Of a stretch of 64,000 bases of DNA, positions 34,782-44,328 are shown one piece after another. Under the pieces are notes generated by a model. It ran no database searches, was not told where the DNA came from, and saw only the letters and a list, made by a program, of their open reading frames with translations. This DNA is from Burkholderiales bacterium (GTDB taxonomy: Bacteria > Pseudomonadota > Gammaproteobacteria > Burkholderiales > Burkholderiaceae_C), in assembly GCA_947446855.1 (NCBI GenBank), contig CANFIH010000002.1, forward strand, positions 1 to 64,000, given 5' to 3'. How positions within the stretch are numbered: the first letter of the stretch is position 1; every line of letters begins with the position of its first letter. The position numbers and the translations under genes are program-made.

Positions 34782-36014
34782 ATGGCTGAGACCCTTATCA
34801 AAGTTGACCTCAAGCAATCCGCCTACGAAAACGAGCAAGTCCACAACCGCTGGCACCCTGATGTGCCCATGGCCTGCTGGGTCAAGCCGGGTGATGACTT
34901 CATTCTGGAAACCTACGATTGGACCGGCGGCTTTATCAAGAACAACGACAGCGCGGACGACGTGCGCGACATCGACTTGTCGATCGTCCACTTCCTGTCG
35001 GGCCCGGTGGGTGTGCATGGTGCCGAGGCGGGTGACCTGTTGGTGGTGGACCTGCTCGATATCGGCGCCAAGGACGAGAGCCCCTGGGGCTTTAACGGCT
35101 TCTTCAGCAAGCAAAATGGCGGCGGCTTTTTGACCGACCACTTTCCACTGGCGCAGAAGTCCATCTGGGACTTCAATGGCATGTTCACCAAGAGCCGTCA
35201 CATACCCGGCGTGGAGTACGCGGGCCTGATCCACCCCGGGCTGATCGGCTGCCTGCCCGACAAGGCCATGCTGGACGCCTGGAACGCCCGCGAGCAGGAA
35301 CTGCTCGATACCGACCCCACCCGTGTGCCGGGTCTGGCCAATATGCCCTTTGCCGCCACTGCCCATATGGGCAAGCTCAGTGGTGAAGCCAAGGCCAAGG
35401 CGGCGGCCGAAGGGGCGCGCACCGTGCCACCCCGTGAGCATGGTGGCAATTGCGACATCAAGGATTTGTCGCGCGGCTCCAAGGTGTATTTCCCGGTCTA
35501 CGTGGACGGCGCGGGCCTGTCCGTCGGCGACCTGCACTTCAGCCAGGGTGATGGCGAAATCACCTTCTGCGGCGCCATTGAAATGGCCGGCTGGGTGCAT
35601 ATGCGCGTCAACCTCATCAAGGGCGGCATGGCCAAGTACGGCATCAAGAATCCGGTGTTCAAGCCCAGCCCCATAACCCCCAACTACAAGGACTACCTGA
35701 TTTTTGAAGGCATCTCGGTGGACGAGCAGGGCAAGCAGCATTACCTGGATGTCAACGTCGCCTACCGCCAAGCCTGCCTGAATGCCATTGAGTATCTCAA
35801 GAAGTTCGGTTACAGCGGTGCACAGGCCTACTCCATTCTGGGAACGGCGCCAGTGCAGGGCCACATCAGCGGTGTGGTGGACGTGCCCAACGCCTGCGCC
35901 ACCCTCTGGCTGCCGACCGAAATTTTCGAATTCGACATCAACCCGAATGCGAACGGTCCCATCGTGATGCTCGACGGCAGCATCCAGATGCCGATCTCGC
36001 CCGACCTCAAGTAA
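34782..36014 (+). CDS. fmdA: Formamidase (acetamidase/formamidase family)
   Basis: A 410-residue enzyme of the FmdA_AmdA family that hydrolyses formamide (and in some members acetamide) to ammonia and the acid. Landmarks are HNRWHPDVP near the start, the central GGNCDIKDLSRGSKVYFPV stretch and CGAIEMAGW, all conserved in Methylophilus FmdA. Length fits that family. AACAGGAGCACACC precedes the ATG. It follows the amide transporter and precedes fmdB, as in the fmd cluster. It is unrelated in fold to the amiE product encoded 1.6 kb further on. Confidence 0.93.
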   Translation: MAETLIKVDLKQSAYENEQVHNRWHPDVPMACWVKPGDDFILETYDWTGGFIKNNDSADDVRDIDLSIVHFLSGPVGVHGAEAGDLLVVDLLDIGAKDESPWGFNGFFSKQNGGGFLTDHFPLAQKSIWDFNGMFTKSRHIPGVEYAGLIHPGLIGCLPDKAMLDAWNAREQELLDTDPTRVPGLANMPFAATAHMGKLSGEAKAKAAAEGARTVPPREHGGNCDIKDLSRGSKVYFPVYVDGAGLSVGDLHFSQGDGEITFCGAIEMAGWVHMRVNLIKGGMAKYGIKNPVFKPSPITPNYKDYLIFEGISVDEQGKQHYLDVNVAYRQACLNAIEYLKKFGYSGAQAYSILGTAPVQGHISGVVDVPNACATLWLPTEIFEFDINPNANGPIVMLDGSIQMPISPDLK

Positions 36015-36031
36015 GCACCAGGAGCACGCAG

Positions 36032-36385
36032 ATGCCAACCTATGACTATGCGTGCCCGGACTGCGGGGGCTTCGATGCCCTGCGCAGCCTGGCCGCCCGC
36101 AACGACCCCTGTGCCTGCCCCGCCTGCGGCACCGAGGCACCCCGCGTGTTTGTCAGTGCACCCAGGCTGGCCTGCACCACGTCCGAGCAGCGGCGTGCCT
36201 TTGATACCAACGAGCGTTCGCAGCACGCGCCGCGCTCCTCGCGCGACACCGGCGAGAGCTACAGCCGCTTGCGCCACCCGGTCGGCTGTGGCTGTTGCAG
36301 CACTGGCAAACGGGGCGCAACCGTGACCGCGGCCAATGGAGCCAAGACCTTTCCGGGCAAGCGGCCCTGGATGATCAGCCACTAA
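36032..36385 (+). CDS. fmdB: FmdB-type zinc-ribbon protein
   Basis: A 117-residue protein opening [20 protein letters not shown], the FmdB/CxxC zinc-ribbon signature, with C8/C11 and a second pair in DPCACPACG. In Methylophilus, FmdB was proposed to regulate the formamidase gene. The role in general is unclear and could be metal or protein binding. A later cysteine cluster (VGCGCC) and a basic tail ending [11 protein letters not shown] extend past the ribbon. It lies 17 bases after fmdA and 19 bases before amiE. Confidence 0.85.
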   Translation: MPTYDYACPDCGGFDALRSLAARNDPCACPACGTEAPRVFVSAPRLACTTSEQRRAFDTNERSQHAPRSSRDTGESYSRLRHPVGCGCCSTGKRGATVTAANGAKTFPGKRPWMISH

Positions 36386-36404
36386 AAATTCGGAGAACTC
36401 AGCC

Positions 36405-37445
36405 ATGCACCATGGTGATATTTCAAGCAGCAAGGACACGGTCGGCGTGGCCGTTGTCAATTACAAGATGCCGCGCCTGCATACCAAGGCCGAAGTGCTG
36501 GACAACGCACGCAAAATTGCCGACATGGTGGTCGGCATGAAGTCCGGCTTGCCGGGCATGGATCTGGTGATCTTTCCCGAGTACAGCACGCACGGCATCA
36601 TGTACGACGCGCAGGAGATGTACGCCACAGCGGCCACGGTGCCCGGCGCCGAGACGGAGATCTTTGCCGAGGCCTGCCGCAAAGCCAAGGTGTGGGGTGT
36701 GTTCTCGCTCACCGGCGAGCAGCATGAGGAGCACCCGAACAAGGCGCCCTACAACACGCTGATCCTGATGAACGACCAGGGCGAGATCGTGCAGAAGTAC
36801 CGCAAGATCATGCCGTGGGTGCCCATCGAAGGCTGGTACCCTGGCAACTGCACCTATGTGTCCGAGGGCCCCAAGGGCATGAAGATCAGCCTCATCATTT
36901 GCGACGACGGCAACTACCCCGAGATCTGGCGCGACTGCGCCATGAAGGGTGCCGAGCTGATCGTGCGCTGCCAGGGTTATATGTATCCCGCCAAGGACCA
37001 GCAGGTGCTGATGGCCAAGGCCATGGCATGGGCCAACAACAGCTACGTGGCCGTGGCCAATGCCGCAGGTTGGGACGGCGTGTACAGCTACTTCGGACAC
37101 AGCGCCATCATCGGTTTTGACGGGCGCACGCTGGGTGAATGCGGCGAAGAAGACTACGGTGTGCAGTACGCAGCCCTGAGCACCAGCCTGATCCGCGACT
37201 TCCGCAAAAACGGCCAAAGCGAGAACCATCTCTTCAAGCTCTTGCACCGCGGCTACACCGGCATGATCAACTCGCGCGAAGGCGACAAGGGCGTGGCCGA
37301 TTGCCCCTACGAGTTTTACTCCAACTGGGTCAATGACCCCGAGGGGACGCGCAAAGCCGTGGAAGCATTCACACGGCCGATGGTGGGTACCGAGGAATGC
37401 CCGATTGACGGCATTCCCAATCCCGCCAGCGTGCAGCACAAATGA
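36405..37445 (+). CDS. amiE: Aliphatic amidase
   Basis: A 346-residue nitrilase-superfamily amidase that hydrolyses acetamide, propionamide and similar amides. The catalytic triad E59 (FPEYS), K134 (KYRKIMP) and C166 ([13 protein letters not shown]) falls at the same positions as in Pseudomonas aeruginosa AmiE, and the start [17 protein letters not shown] is nearly the same. The four-base ATGA overlap with the following AAA+ gene indicates translational coupling. Short-chain amides brought in by the upstream importer are the natural substrates. The formamidase AmiF group is related, but the N-terminus and length match AmiE. Confidence 0.95.
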   Translation: MHHGDISSSKDTVGVAVVNYKMPRLHTKAEVLDNARKIADMVVGMKSGLPGMDLVIFPEYSTHGIMYDAQEMYATAATVPGAETEIFAEACRKAKVWGVFSLTGEQHEEHPNKAPYNTLILMNDQGEIVQKYRKIMPWVPIEGWYPGNCTYVSEGPKGMKISLIICDDGNYPEIWRDCAMKGAELIVRCQGYMYPAKDQQVLMAKAMAWANNSYVAVANAAGWDGVYSYFGHSAIIGFDGRTLGECGEEDYGVQYAALSTSLIRDFRKNGQSENHLFKLLHRGYTGMINSREGDKGVADCPYEFYSNWVNDPEGTRKAVEAFTRPMVGTEECPIDGIPNPASVQHK

Positions 37446-38257
37446 TGTCAGCCGATCCGCTGCAAACCTGGCGGCTGGATGCGGAGCCTTATTACGCGGC
37501 GCAGGGTAACGAGCTGGCTGCGTTTGAGGCGGCACATGCCCTGCGCCTGCCGGTGTTGCTCAAGGGCCCCACCGGTTGCGGCAAGACGCGTTTTGTAGAG
37601 CATATGGCCTGGCGTCTGGGCAAGCCGCTCATTACCGTGGCCTGCCACGACGACCTGTCAGCCAGCGACCTGGTGGGTCGCTGGCTGCTGGATGCACAGG
37701 GCACACGTTGGCAGGATGGCCCGTTGACGCAGGCGGCCCGCCATGGCGCCCTGTGCTATCTGGACGAGGTGGTGGAGGCGCGTGCCGACACCACCGTGGT
37801 ACTGCACCCCCTCACTGACGCGCGCCGCATGTTGCCGCTGACTGCATGCAACGAACTGCTGCATGCCCACCCTGATTTTCAACTGGTGGTCTCTTACAAC
37901 CCCGGCTACCAAGCCCTGCACAAAACGCTCAAGCCCTCTACCCGTCAGCGCTTTGTCGGACTGGAGTTCAGCTACCCCAGCGCCGACCAGGAGGCTGCGG
38001 TGGTGGCGCATGAGGGGCAGGTGGAACTGGCCTTGGCGCGCCAGCTCGTGGCGGTGGCTGAGCGCACCCGCCGCCTGAGGGAGCACGGTCTGGCCGAAGG
38101 GGCCTCTACCCGCATGCTCATCCACGCGGCAGCGCTCACCCGCCAGAGGCTGAGCGCCCGCGTTGCTTGTTTGCAGGCCATCACCTGCCCCTTGAGTGAC
38201 GACCCCGACTTGGCCACCGCTTTGGCCGCCGCAGTGGATGCCTCCTTCACTCACTAG
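37442..38257 (+). CDS. MoxR/NorQ/CbbQ-type AAA+ ATPase
   Basis: A 271-residue AAA+ ATPase of the MoxR superfamily. Walker A is GPTGCGKT (42-49), Walker B is ALCYLDEV (103-110, D108/E109), and the sensor region SYNPGYQ resembles CbbQ/NirQ. Such ATPases work with VWA-domain proteins to remodel or activate metalloenzymes or other complexes. The start overlaps the amiE stop and the next gene is a VWA protein. In Pseudomonas the ami operon also carries an ATPase-like gene (amiB) after amiE. The target here is probably an amidase or transporter component, but that is inference. Confidence 0.87.
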   Translation: MMSADPLQTWRLDAEPYYAAQGNELAAFEAAHALRLPVLLKGPTGCGKTRFVEHMAWRLGKPLITVACHDDLSASDLVGRWLLDAQGTRWQDGPLTQAARHGALCYLDEVVEARADTTVVLHPLTDARRMLPLTACNELLHAHPDFQLVVSYNPGYQALHKTLKPSTRQRFVGLEFSYPSADQEAAVVAHEGQVELALARQLVAVAERTRRLREHGLAEGASTRMLIHAAALTRQRLSARVACLQAITCPLSDDPDLATALAAAVDASFTH

Positions 38258-40025
38258 CGCCGGGTCTGCCCGCTGTGTGGCAATAGCCTCTCTCCACAGT
38301 GGCGCGCAGCCCGCGGCGCGCCACCTGCCACCTTATGTGCGCGCCCTGTGGGATGTGGCGCCGCACTTTGCGCGACTGGCGCCAGCAGGCCCCCACGGTC
38401 AGGTCGAATCCACGCAATCGGATGCGGCCGGGCGCCAGCGGCCTGTGCTCGTGACCCGCTCGGCGGTGCTGCCGACGCCCACGCTGTACCTGCCGGTCCA
38501 TTGGCAACAGCCCACCCTGTTGCGCGCCGCTGTGGCGCATGCCTGCGCGCATTTGGCCCATGGCAATGTGCCCCTGCAACGTGGCAAGCTCAAGCCGATC
38601 CAGCTTGCGCTGTTGGGCGTGCTGGAAGACGCCCGGGTAGAGGCGCGGGCCATTGCCGAACTCCCCGGCCTTCGCGCTCTGTGGTTGCCTTGGCACCCAG
38701 CCGGCGTCGACACCGGCAACAGCTTCGAAGCCCTGCTACAACGCGTGCAGCGCAGCCTGCTTGACCCGCAGTACACCGACCCGCACCCCTGGGTGCGCAA
38801 GGCCTGCACCATGTACCACGCTGCCCTGGAAACGCCCGAGGGCATGCGCCAGACAGCCTCCCTGCTGGGCAATGACCTGGGCCAGATGCGCATGCCGTTC
38901 AATGCGCAGCTCTACGTGGTGGAGCCCGCTTACCGCGACGACAACAGCCACCTCTGGCTATCGGATCCCCAGGCGCCTCCCGCCGTCCAGCCCTTGAACG
39001 CGCCCAGTGATACGCAAGAGGGACCGGCGCAGGGTGACAGCAGCACCCCCTTGCCGCAGCCCATCGAACAGCAGGCCGAAGCAGCGGCAGCACGGCCTAC
39101 GGCGGTCTATGGCGAGTGGGACCGGCTCATCAGCCGCATGCGTCCCAGGTGGTGCCAGGTGTTTGAAGAAGACGCGCCAGAGGGTACACCCCAGGCGTGC
39201 CACGCACTGGGCCTGACCTTGGCCCGGCATGCCGCGCTGCTCGCGCGCCTCAAGCGCGTGCTGCAACAGGGCTTGCCACGCACCCGCGCACCGGTGGCGT
39301 GTGGCCGCGCTGCCGAGGGCGAGTACTTTCACCTGAACGCACTGGTGAAGGCGGTCGCCGATCAGCGTATGCATCGCCAGCCGGATCCGCATATTTACTT
39401 GCAGCCGATGCGTACCTCGCAGCCCATGCATGTGCTCGTGCTGCTGGACGCATCGGTCTCTACGCTGCGGGCTGCTGCGGGTTGTGCTTCCCCGGAGTCG
39501 CCCGAAACGTTGCTGGATATTTTGCGGGAATCGTCCTTGCTCGCTGCGACCGCGTTGGAGCGCGCGGGCCATGGCTGTGCAGTGCAGGCCTTTGCCTCCA
39601 ACACGCGCCACCAGGTGCGCGTGCAGCGCATCAAGGGCTTCGCCGAGCCGGCCGAATCCCCTCACACGCTGGCGCGACTGGCGGGTATTCAGGGCGAGTG
39701 GTCCACCCGCCTGGGCGCGGTACTGCGCCACGCCGGCGCTCAGCTGCGCGGCTATCCCCGGGCGCATGTGGTGCTGCTCACGGACGGTCAAGCGCACGAT
39801 GTGGATGTGCATGACACGCGTTATCTGGCTGCCGACCTGACGCATGCGGTGCAAGAAGTGCGGCGTGCCGGCATTGCGGTGTCGTGCCTCAACGTGGCGG
39901 GAAATGATGCTGCGTCGATGGCCGAGCATCGGGCCATGCAACGCGCCCTGGGTGTCTTCTCCTGCTTTGCCATGCGCGGACCTGCGGACCTGCCGCATCA
40001 ACTGCTGTCTTGCCTGGCACGCTGA
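38238..40025 (+). CDS. VWA-domain protein, NorD/CbbO-like partner of the AAA+ ATPase
   Basis: A 595-residue protein with a C-terminal von Willebrand A domain carrying a MIDAS motif DASVS (D404, S406, S408) and a later TDG (LLTDGQAHDV). The N-terminal half is helical (AHACAHLAHGN, EDARVEARAI) and a proline/glutamine-rich linker (about 250-290) joins the two parts. NorD and CbbO share this plan. The ATG at 38238 overlaps the ATPase gene by 20 bases. A GTG at 38277 is an alternative start, so the first 13 residues are uncertain. It should act as the substrate adaptor of the ATPase. The gene ends the amide operon and converges on a kinase gene. Confidence 0.82.
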   Translation: MPPSLTSAGSARCVAIASLHSGAQPAARHLPPYVRALWDVAPHFARLAPAGPHGQVESTQSDAAGRQRPVLVTRSAVLPTPTLYLPVHWQQPTLLRAAVAHACAHLAHGNVPLQRGKLKPIQLALLGVLEDARVEARAIAELPGLRALWLPWHPAGVDTGNSFEALLQRVQRSLLDPQYTDPHPWVRKACTMYHAALETPEGMRQTASLLGNDLGQMRMPFNAQLYVVEPAYRDDNSHLWLSDPQAPPAVQPLNAPSDTQEGPAQGDSSTPLPQPIEQQAEAAAARPTAVYGEWDRLISRMRPRWCQVFEEDAPEGTPQACHALGLTLARHAALLARLKRVLQQGLPRTRAPVACGRAAEGEYFHLNALVKAVADQRMHRQPDPHIYLQPMRTSQPMHVLVLLDASVSTLRAAAGCASPESPETLLDILRESSLLAATALERAGHGCAVQAFASNTRHQVRVQRIKGFAEPAESPHTLARLAGIQGEWSTRLGAVLRHAGAQLRGYPRAHVVLLTDGQAHDVDVHDTRYLAADLTHAVQEVRRAGIAVSCLNVAGNDAASMAEHRAMQRALGVFSCFAMRGPADLPHQLLSCLAR

Positions 40026-40185
40026 GCGCTTGCTGATTGACCGCAGCCTTCGGCCTATTGCAGGTCAGCCGCCACACCAATGGTTTCACGACACCCCGTT
40101 CACGCAATTTCCGGATGCAGTATTTCTGTCTTGGCAGTGCCGTGAAGTGCGGCGACGTCAATGCCCACCCTCCGGGGAACTTGAG

Positions 40186-41541
40186 CTAGTGGCTTGCAAG
40201 TGCCGTTTGCGGCATGCGCCAGGCGTCGAAATGCACCCGCACGGCCAGGCCGCCCAAGGTGTCAGACTTTCCGATTTCAACTTGTGCCGAGTGCAGTTCG
40301 GCGATGGCTTTGACGATGGACAGGCCCAGGCCGCTGCCGCAAGCCTGGGTGCCGGGTAGGCGGTAGAAGCGGTCCATCACGCGTGCCAGATCGCTGTCGG
40401 GAATGCCGGGGCCGCTATCTTCTACCACCAGGGTGACCGATCGGGCGGTGGAGCGCACGCTGAAATCGATCTTGCTTGCCTCGGGCGAATACTTGATGGA
40501 GTTGTCCAGAATATTGCGCAACAGAATGCGCAGCGCCTCTTCCTGACCCAGCACATAGCATTCATCCGTTTGCACCAGTCCCATGTCGATGTTTTTGTGA
40601 CAAGCCAGGGGATAGACATCGTTGAAGGCGAGCAGACACAGCCGGTTGATTTCAACCGGTTGGGCGTTGGCGGCGGACTCGGGGTTGGCCTGTTGCCGGG
40701 CCAGCACCAGCAGCTGTTCCACCAGCCGGGTGGCGCGGTCAATGCCGGTGCCCAGGCGCTGCGTCGCGATCTCCCGGTCGCTGCCGGAGCGGCGCAACTG
40801 TTCCACCTGCAACTTGAGTGCGGCGAGTGGCGAGCGCAGCTCGTGCGCGGCGTCCGACACAAAGTTCTTTTGTGCTGCAAAGGCCTGGCGCATGCGGCGC
40901 AACAGCAGGTTGATTTCCTCCACCAGCGGGCGGACCTCATTGGGCAAGCCGCGGGTGTCCACCTCGGCCAGCGAGTCGGCCTCGCGCGTGGCAATCTGCC
41001 GCTGTACGCGGTTCACCGGTTCGAGCGAGGAGGTCACCACCCACCACACCAGAATGAGCAGCAGCAGGACCATCACCATGATGGGCAGTGTGGTCCTGAA
41101 GGCCAGGTTGCGCGCCAGGCTGCGCCGTGCAGAGCGGTCTTGCGCCACCTGGATGAGCCGGCTGCCATGGCGCAGCGTGTAGAGCTTGTAGGTCGTTGCC
41201 CGCGCATCAAACAGGGTGAAGCCGGTGCTGTCCCGCCGCGGCAAGGGGGTGCGGGTGGAGGACTGGAACAGGATCTTCCCCTCCACGGTGGAAACCTGAA
41301 CGATGAACTCAAAGCCCCCGTCCTCCTCCGGGCGAAAGCCGCTGCCGCCATAGCCCTCCAGGTTCAAGCCCGGACGCAGGGACAAGGCCATTTGCTGCAT
41401 CTGGTAATCAAAGATTTCATTGGTCTCGTCCAGCGAAGTCCGGTAGGCGATGAAGGACTGTATGCAGGCCGTCAGCACCACCGATGCAAAAAGCAGCAGC
41501 AGCAAGCGGGCACGCAAGGAGTTGCTGACCCTGCGCGTCAT
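40186..41541 (-). CDS. Sensor histidine kinase, QseC/TctE type
   Basis: A 451-residue membrane kinase. It has a first membrane segment (about 12-32), a periplasmic loop of the 2CSK_N type, and a second membrane segment (about 151-171). HAMP-like residues follow, then HisKA with H233 (SDAAHELRSPLAALK), an HATPase N-box (NILDNSIKYSPE), DSGPGI and GSGLGLSI. The ATGA overlap with the response regulator gene puts the two in one translation unit. The signal is unknown; relatives sense tricarboxylates, metals or quorum-like cues. The C-terminus is convergent with the VWA gene, 160 bases apart, with no obvious terminator. Confidence 0.9.
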   Translation of the reverse strand: MTRRVSNSLRARLLLLLFASVVLTACIQSFIAYRTSLDETNEIFDYQMQQMALSLRPGLNLEGYGGSGFRPEEDGGFEFIVQVSTVEGKILFQSSTRTPLPRRDSTGFTLFDARATTYKLYTLRHGSRLIQVAQDRSARRSLARNLAFRTTLPIMVMVLLLLILVWWVVTSSLEPVNRVQRQIATREADSLAEVDTRGLPNEVRPLVEEINLLLRRMRQAFAAQKNFVSDAAHELRSPLAALKLQVEQLRRSGSDREIATQRLGTGIDRATRLVEQLLVLARQQANPESAANAQPVEINRLCLLAFNDVYPLACHKNIDMGLVQTDECYVLGQEEALRILLRNILDNSIKYSPEASKIDFSVRSTARSVTLVVEDSGPGIPDSDLARVMDRFYRLPGTQACGSGLGLSIVKAIAELHSAQVEIGKSDTLGGLAVRVHFDAWRMPQTALASH

Positions 41542-42203
41542 GCCTGCGCTTTCGCAATCAGGTAACCCACACCGCGTACGTTTTGAATCAGTTCGGCCCC
41601 CATCTTTTTGCGCAGGCTGTGGATGTGCACCTCCACCGCATTGCTGCTGACGCCGTCCTTCCAGCTGTAGAGCCGCTCCTCCAACTGCTTGCGCGACAGC
41701 ACAATGCCCGGGCGCGCCAGCAGCAGCTCCAGAATGGCCCATTCGCGCGCGGACACCAGCACCGGTTGGCCCGCCACCCGGACCTCGCGGGTGGCGGGGT
41801 CTATGCTGACGCCTGCGCTTTCGTAGATCGGCTCGGCGCGACCGACCGAGCGCCGCACCAGCGAGCGGATGCGGGCCAGCAGCTCGCCCAGGTCATACGG
41901 TTTCACGATGTAGTCGTCGGCACCGGTGTCCAGCCCTTCGATGCGCTGGGCCACGGCGTCACGGGCGGTGGCCACCAGCACCGGTGTGCGGTCCTTGCGG
42001 TCGCGCAGAATTTTGAGCACGGTCAGCCCGTCGCAACGCGGCAGGCCCAGGTCGAGCAGGATGAGGTCGTAGGCTTCGCTCTCCAGCACCGACAGGGCGA
42101 TGTCGCCGTCCTTGACCCAGTCCACCGCATAGCCCTCGTCGCGCAGCAGGTCGAGCACCGATTCGCCGATCATCAGATCGTCTTCCACCAACAGCAATCG
42201 CAT
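41538..42203 (-). CDS. OmpR-family response regulator, QseB/TctD type
   Basis: A 221-residue response regulator. The receiver domain has D8/D9, phospho-acceptor D51 (LILLDLGLP), a conserved threonine/alanine switch in LVATARDAV and K in IVKPYDL. The winged-helix DNA-binding domain covers about 125-218 (VSAREWAILELLLARPGIVLS...VEVHIHSLRKKMG). The ATG at 42203 gives the family start MRLLLVEDD; a longer reading runs into the neighbour. The gene is 16 bases downstream of the Skp-like gene, so the pair may share its promoter and respond to envelope conditions. Targets are unknown. Confidence 0.92.
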   Translation of the reverse strand: MRLLLVEDDLMIGESVLDLLRDEGYAVDWVKDGDIALSVLESEAYDLILLDLGLPRCDGLTVLKILRDRKDRTPVLVATARDAVAQRIEGLDTGADDYIVKPYDLGELLARIRSLVRRSVGRAEPIYESAGVSIDPATREVRVAGQPVLVSAREWAILELLLARPGIVLSRKQLEERLYSWKDGVSSNAVEVHIHSLRKKMGAELIQNVRGVGYLIAKAQA

Positions 42204-42219
42204 GGCCGACCCCGCAACC

Positions 42220-42738
42220 CTATTGGTCTGCTTGGGCATCCATGGCCGCGATCACCTGGTCGGTGATGTCGGCCCGGGGGCTGACGTACACCACGTCCTG
42301 AAACACCACGTCAATGTGCGCGCCCTCGGCAACCTTCTTTGCGGCCAGGGTGGCGACCCTGAAAACATGCTGGATGTCGTCGCGCTTTCTGGTATCCCGG
42401 TCTTCCACAAATTGCAGCTGCTTGCGTTTGAGTTCCCGGCTCAGATCCTCCAGTTCGCCCTGCTTTGCCAGGCGCTGGGATGGCGCAAGACCAGGGTCCG
42501 CTTTCTCCAGCTCCGCAGATTTGGTCTTCACTGCCAAGGCCAGGTCCTGCAGCTCTTTTTCCCGCGGCTGGAAGTCTGTCTGGAATTTGCGCAAGGCCTC
42601 CTTGGCGACCCGGGAGTCGCTGAGTATTTTGCGTGCGTCGATGCTGGTGATCGGGCTGCCGGGCATGGCCGCACCGGCCAGCGAGCTGGCAAACAGCAGG
42701 CAGGAGATGGAAATAAAGCGTTGAATCTTGTGTCGCAT
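42220..42738 (-). CDS. OmpH/Skp-like periplasmic protein
   Basis: A 172-residue exported protein. The signal peptide is about residues 1-24 (RFISISCLLFASSLAGAA). The mature chain is a long charged helix pair rich in K, E, Q and R with heptad character (about 35-130), the layout of the Skp/OmpH chaperone of outer-membrane proteins. The tail (IDVVFQDVVYVSPRADITDQVIAAMD) matches the Skp end pattern. CAGGAGCG precedes the ATG at 42738. It leads the two-component pair in one leftward operon. It is not beside bamA or lpxD, where the principal skp gene usually lies, so it may be a second copy with a special role. Confidence 0.75.
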   Translation of the reverse strand: MRHKIQRFISISCLLFASSLAGAAMPGSPITSIDARKILSDSRVAKEALRKFQTDFQPREKELQDLALAVKTKSAELEKADPGLAPSQRLAKQGELEDLSRELKRKQLQFVEDRDTRKRDDIQHVFRVATLAAKKVAEGAHIDVVFQDVVYVSPRADITDQVIAAMDAQADQ

Positions 42739-42921
42739 GGGGCGCTCCTGGCTATATGCAAACTGATCATGGGGCGGTGGACTTAAGCGAGACTTAAAAC
42801 CCGTCGCAACCCTGGCGCGGACTGCAAATACGGGTGGAAAGTGTGCAAAATTGTTGCAGAACGGTAGTGCCCGCAAACCTTGCGCGTGGCCTGATCCGCC
42901 ACATCAATATCTGGAGTTTGC

Positions 42922-43482
42922 ATGAATCACTTTAACCGCCTCGCACTGATGGCTTCGATGGCAAGCGCCCTGCTCTTGGGCGCTTGTAGCAGCACCCCGG
43001 TCGCCCCCGTGGCGGCGGCACCCGTGGCGATGGCACCGACTGCAACGGCCACTGCGCAAGCCCCGGCACCGGCACCCAAGCTGGCCACGCCAGCGCCCGT
43101 CAGCAAAGCGGAACTTGCGGCCTTCCTGGATCCGGCCAATCCCCTGAGCCGCGACAAAAGCGTTTACTTCGACTTTGACCAGTATTCCGTCAAGCCCGAA
43201 GGCCAACGCGTGCTGGAAATGCACGGCAAATACCTGGCAGACCATGCCGGCGTGAAGATCAAGGTCGAGGGCAATGCCGACGAGCAGGGTGGTGCGGAGT
43301 ACAACCTGGCACTCGGCCAGAAGCGTGCCGATGCCGTGGTCAAGGTGCTCAAGGTTTTCGGTGTGAAAGACACGCAGATGGAAGCGGTGAGCTTTGGCAA
43401 GGAAAAGCCCAAGGCCTTGGGCCATGATGAATCGTCGCGCGCCCAGAACCGCCGGGTTGATTTGGACTATCCAGCCAAGTGA
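42922..43482 (+). CDS. OmpA-family (Pal-like) outer-membrane lipoprotein
   Basis: A 186-residue lipoprotein. The signal ends in the lipobox LLLGAC with C22 as the lipidated cysteine. An alanine/proline-rich linker (about 26-60) is followed by an OmpA_C peptidoglycan-binding domain (about 75-183: YFDFDQYSVKPEG, VEGNADEQGGAEYNLALGQKRAD). The ADEQGGAEYN stretch is close to Pal proteins. The true pal gene is normally in the tol operon; none of those genes is here, so this is probably an additional member that anchors envelope and cell wall. CTGGAGTTTGC precedes the ATG. Confidence 0.9.
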   Translation: MNHFNRLALMASMASALLLGACSSTPVAPVAAAPVAMAPTATATAQAPAPAPKLATPAPVSKAELAAFLDPANPLSRDKSVYFDFDQYSVKPEGQRVLEMHGKYLADHAGVKIKVEGNADEQGGAEYNLALGQKRADAVVKVLKVFGVKDTQMEAVSFGKEKPKALGHDESSRAQNRRVDLDYPAK

Positions 43483-43518
43483 GCTGAATCCGCTACGCGG
43501 GGCATCCAGTGCCCATGC

Positions 43519-44328
43519 TCAGGCCGGTGCGTGCAGCAGCGCCCGGCCCTCACTCTCGTCCTTGAGCGCGACGCCGCTGTGTCCCAGGCGCAGCGCCTGC
43601 TCAATCAGCCAGGCCAGCTTGTGGGCCGCAAGCGCGTAAGACAGGCCCTCGGGTCGCACGTTGGAGATGCAGTTGCGCTCTGCATCGGTGCGTCCCCGCC
43701 GCGGCCCGTGGGTCAGGTACAGCCCCAGGCTGTCGGGCGAGCTCAGACCCGGGCGCTCGCCGATCAGGATCACGCTCAGGCGCGCGTTCAGCGCCTCGCC
43801 CACATCGTCGGCCACGGCCACGCGTGCCTGGCGCACCACCACCAGAGGCGCCAGGTGGGTCCCCGGCGCCAGTCGCGGCAGCAGGGCTGCCAGCAGGGGC
43901 ACGGCGTGGCGCTGCACCGCCAGGGACGAGAGGCCGTCGCCAATCACCAGGGCAAGGTCGGGTGCACGCTCCCGGCCTGCGGCCAGGCTGCGCAGCGCAT
44001 TGATGTCGGCAGGCTCCAGTTGCCGCCCCAGATCGGGCCGGCGCAGGTAGCTTGTGCGGTCCGTGGCGCAGCTGCGGGCCAGCACCACGGCATGGCCGGT
44101 CTGCTCCAGCGCGGCCTTCAGGGCTGCCGTATCCAGCGCGGTGTGGATGGCGTCGCGTGCCAGTGCATGGGCGTAGCCAAAGCGCAGCGTTTCATCGGTG
44201 GGAATGGCCACACCGGCGCGGCCCAGCGCAATGCGCGCGGGTGTGGCACTGCGCCAGTCGCGCCAGGGCATGGCGGTGACAGCCGGGGCTTGCAGCGGTG
44301 GCACCGGCACGGAAGGGGTCGTGCTCAT
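43519..44328 (-). CDS. eutC: Ethanolamine ammonia-lyase small subunit
   Basis: A 269-residue EutC, the small subunit of adenosylcobalamin-dependent ethanolamine ammonia-lyase, which converts ethanolamine to acetaldehyde and ammonia. Landmarks are TPARIALGRAG near the start, VIGDGLSSLAV, IGERPGLSSPDSLGLYLTHGPRRGRTDAERNCISN and RPEGLSYALAAHKL. It overlaps the end of eutB by four bases (ATGA). No microcompartment, reactivase or transporter genes of the eut operon are in the window, so this is the simple two-gene form common in Burkholderiales. Confidence 0.95.
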   Translation of the reverse strand: MSTTPSVPVPPLQAPAVTAMPWRDWRSATPARIALGRAGVAIPTDETLRFGYAHALARDAIHTALDTAALKAALEQTGHAVVLARSCATDRTSYLRRPDLGRQLEPADINALRSLAAGRERAPDLALVIGDGLSSLAVQRHAVPLLAALLPRLAPGTHLAPLVVVRQARVAVADDVGEALNARLSVILIGERPGLSSPDSLGLYLTHGPRRGRTDAERNCISNVRPEGLSYALAAHKLAWLIEQALRLGHSGVALKDESEGRALLHAPA

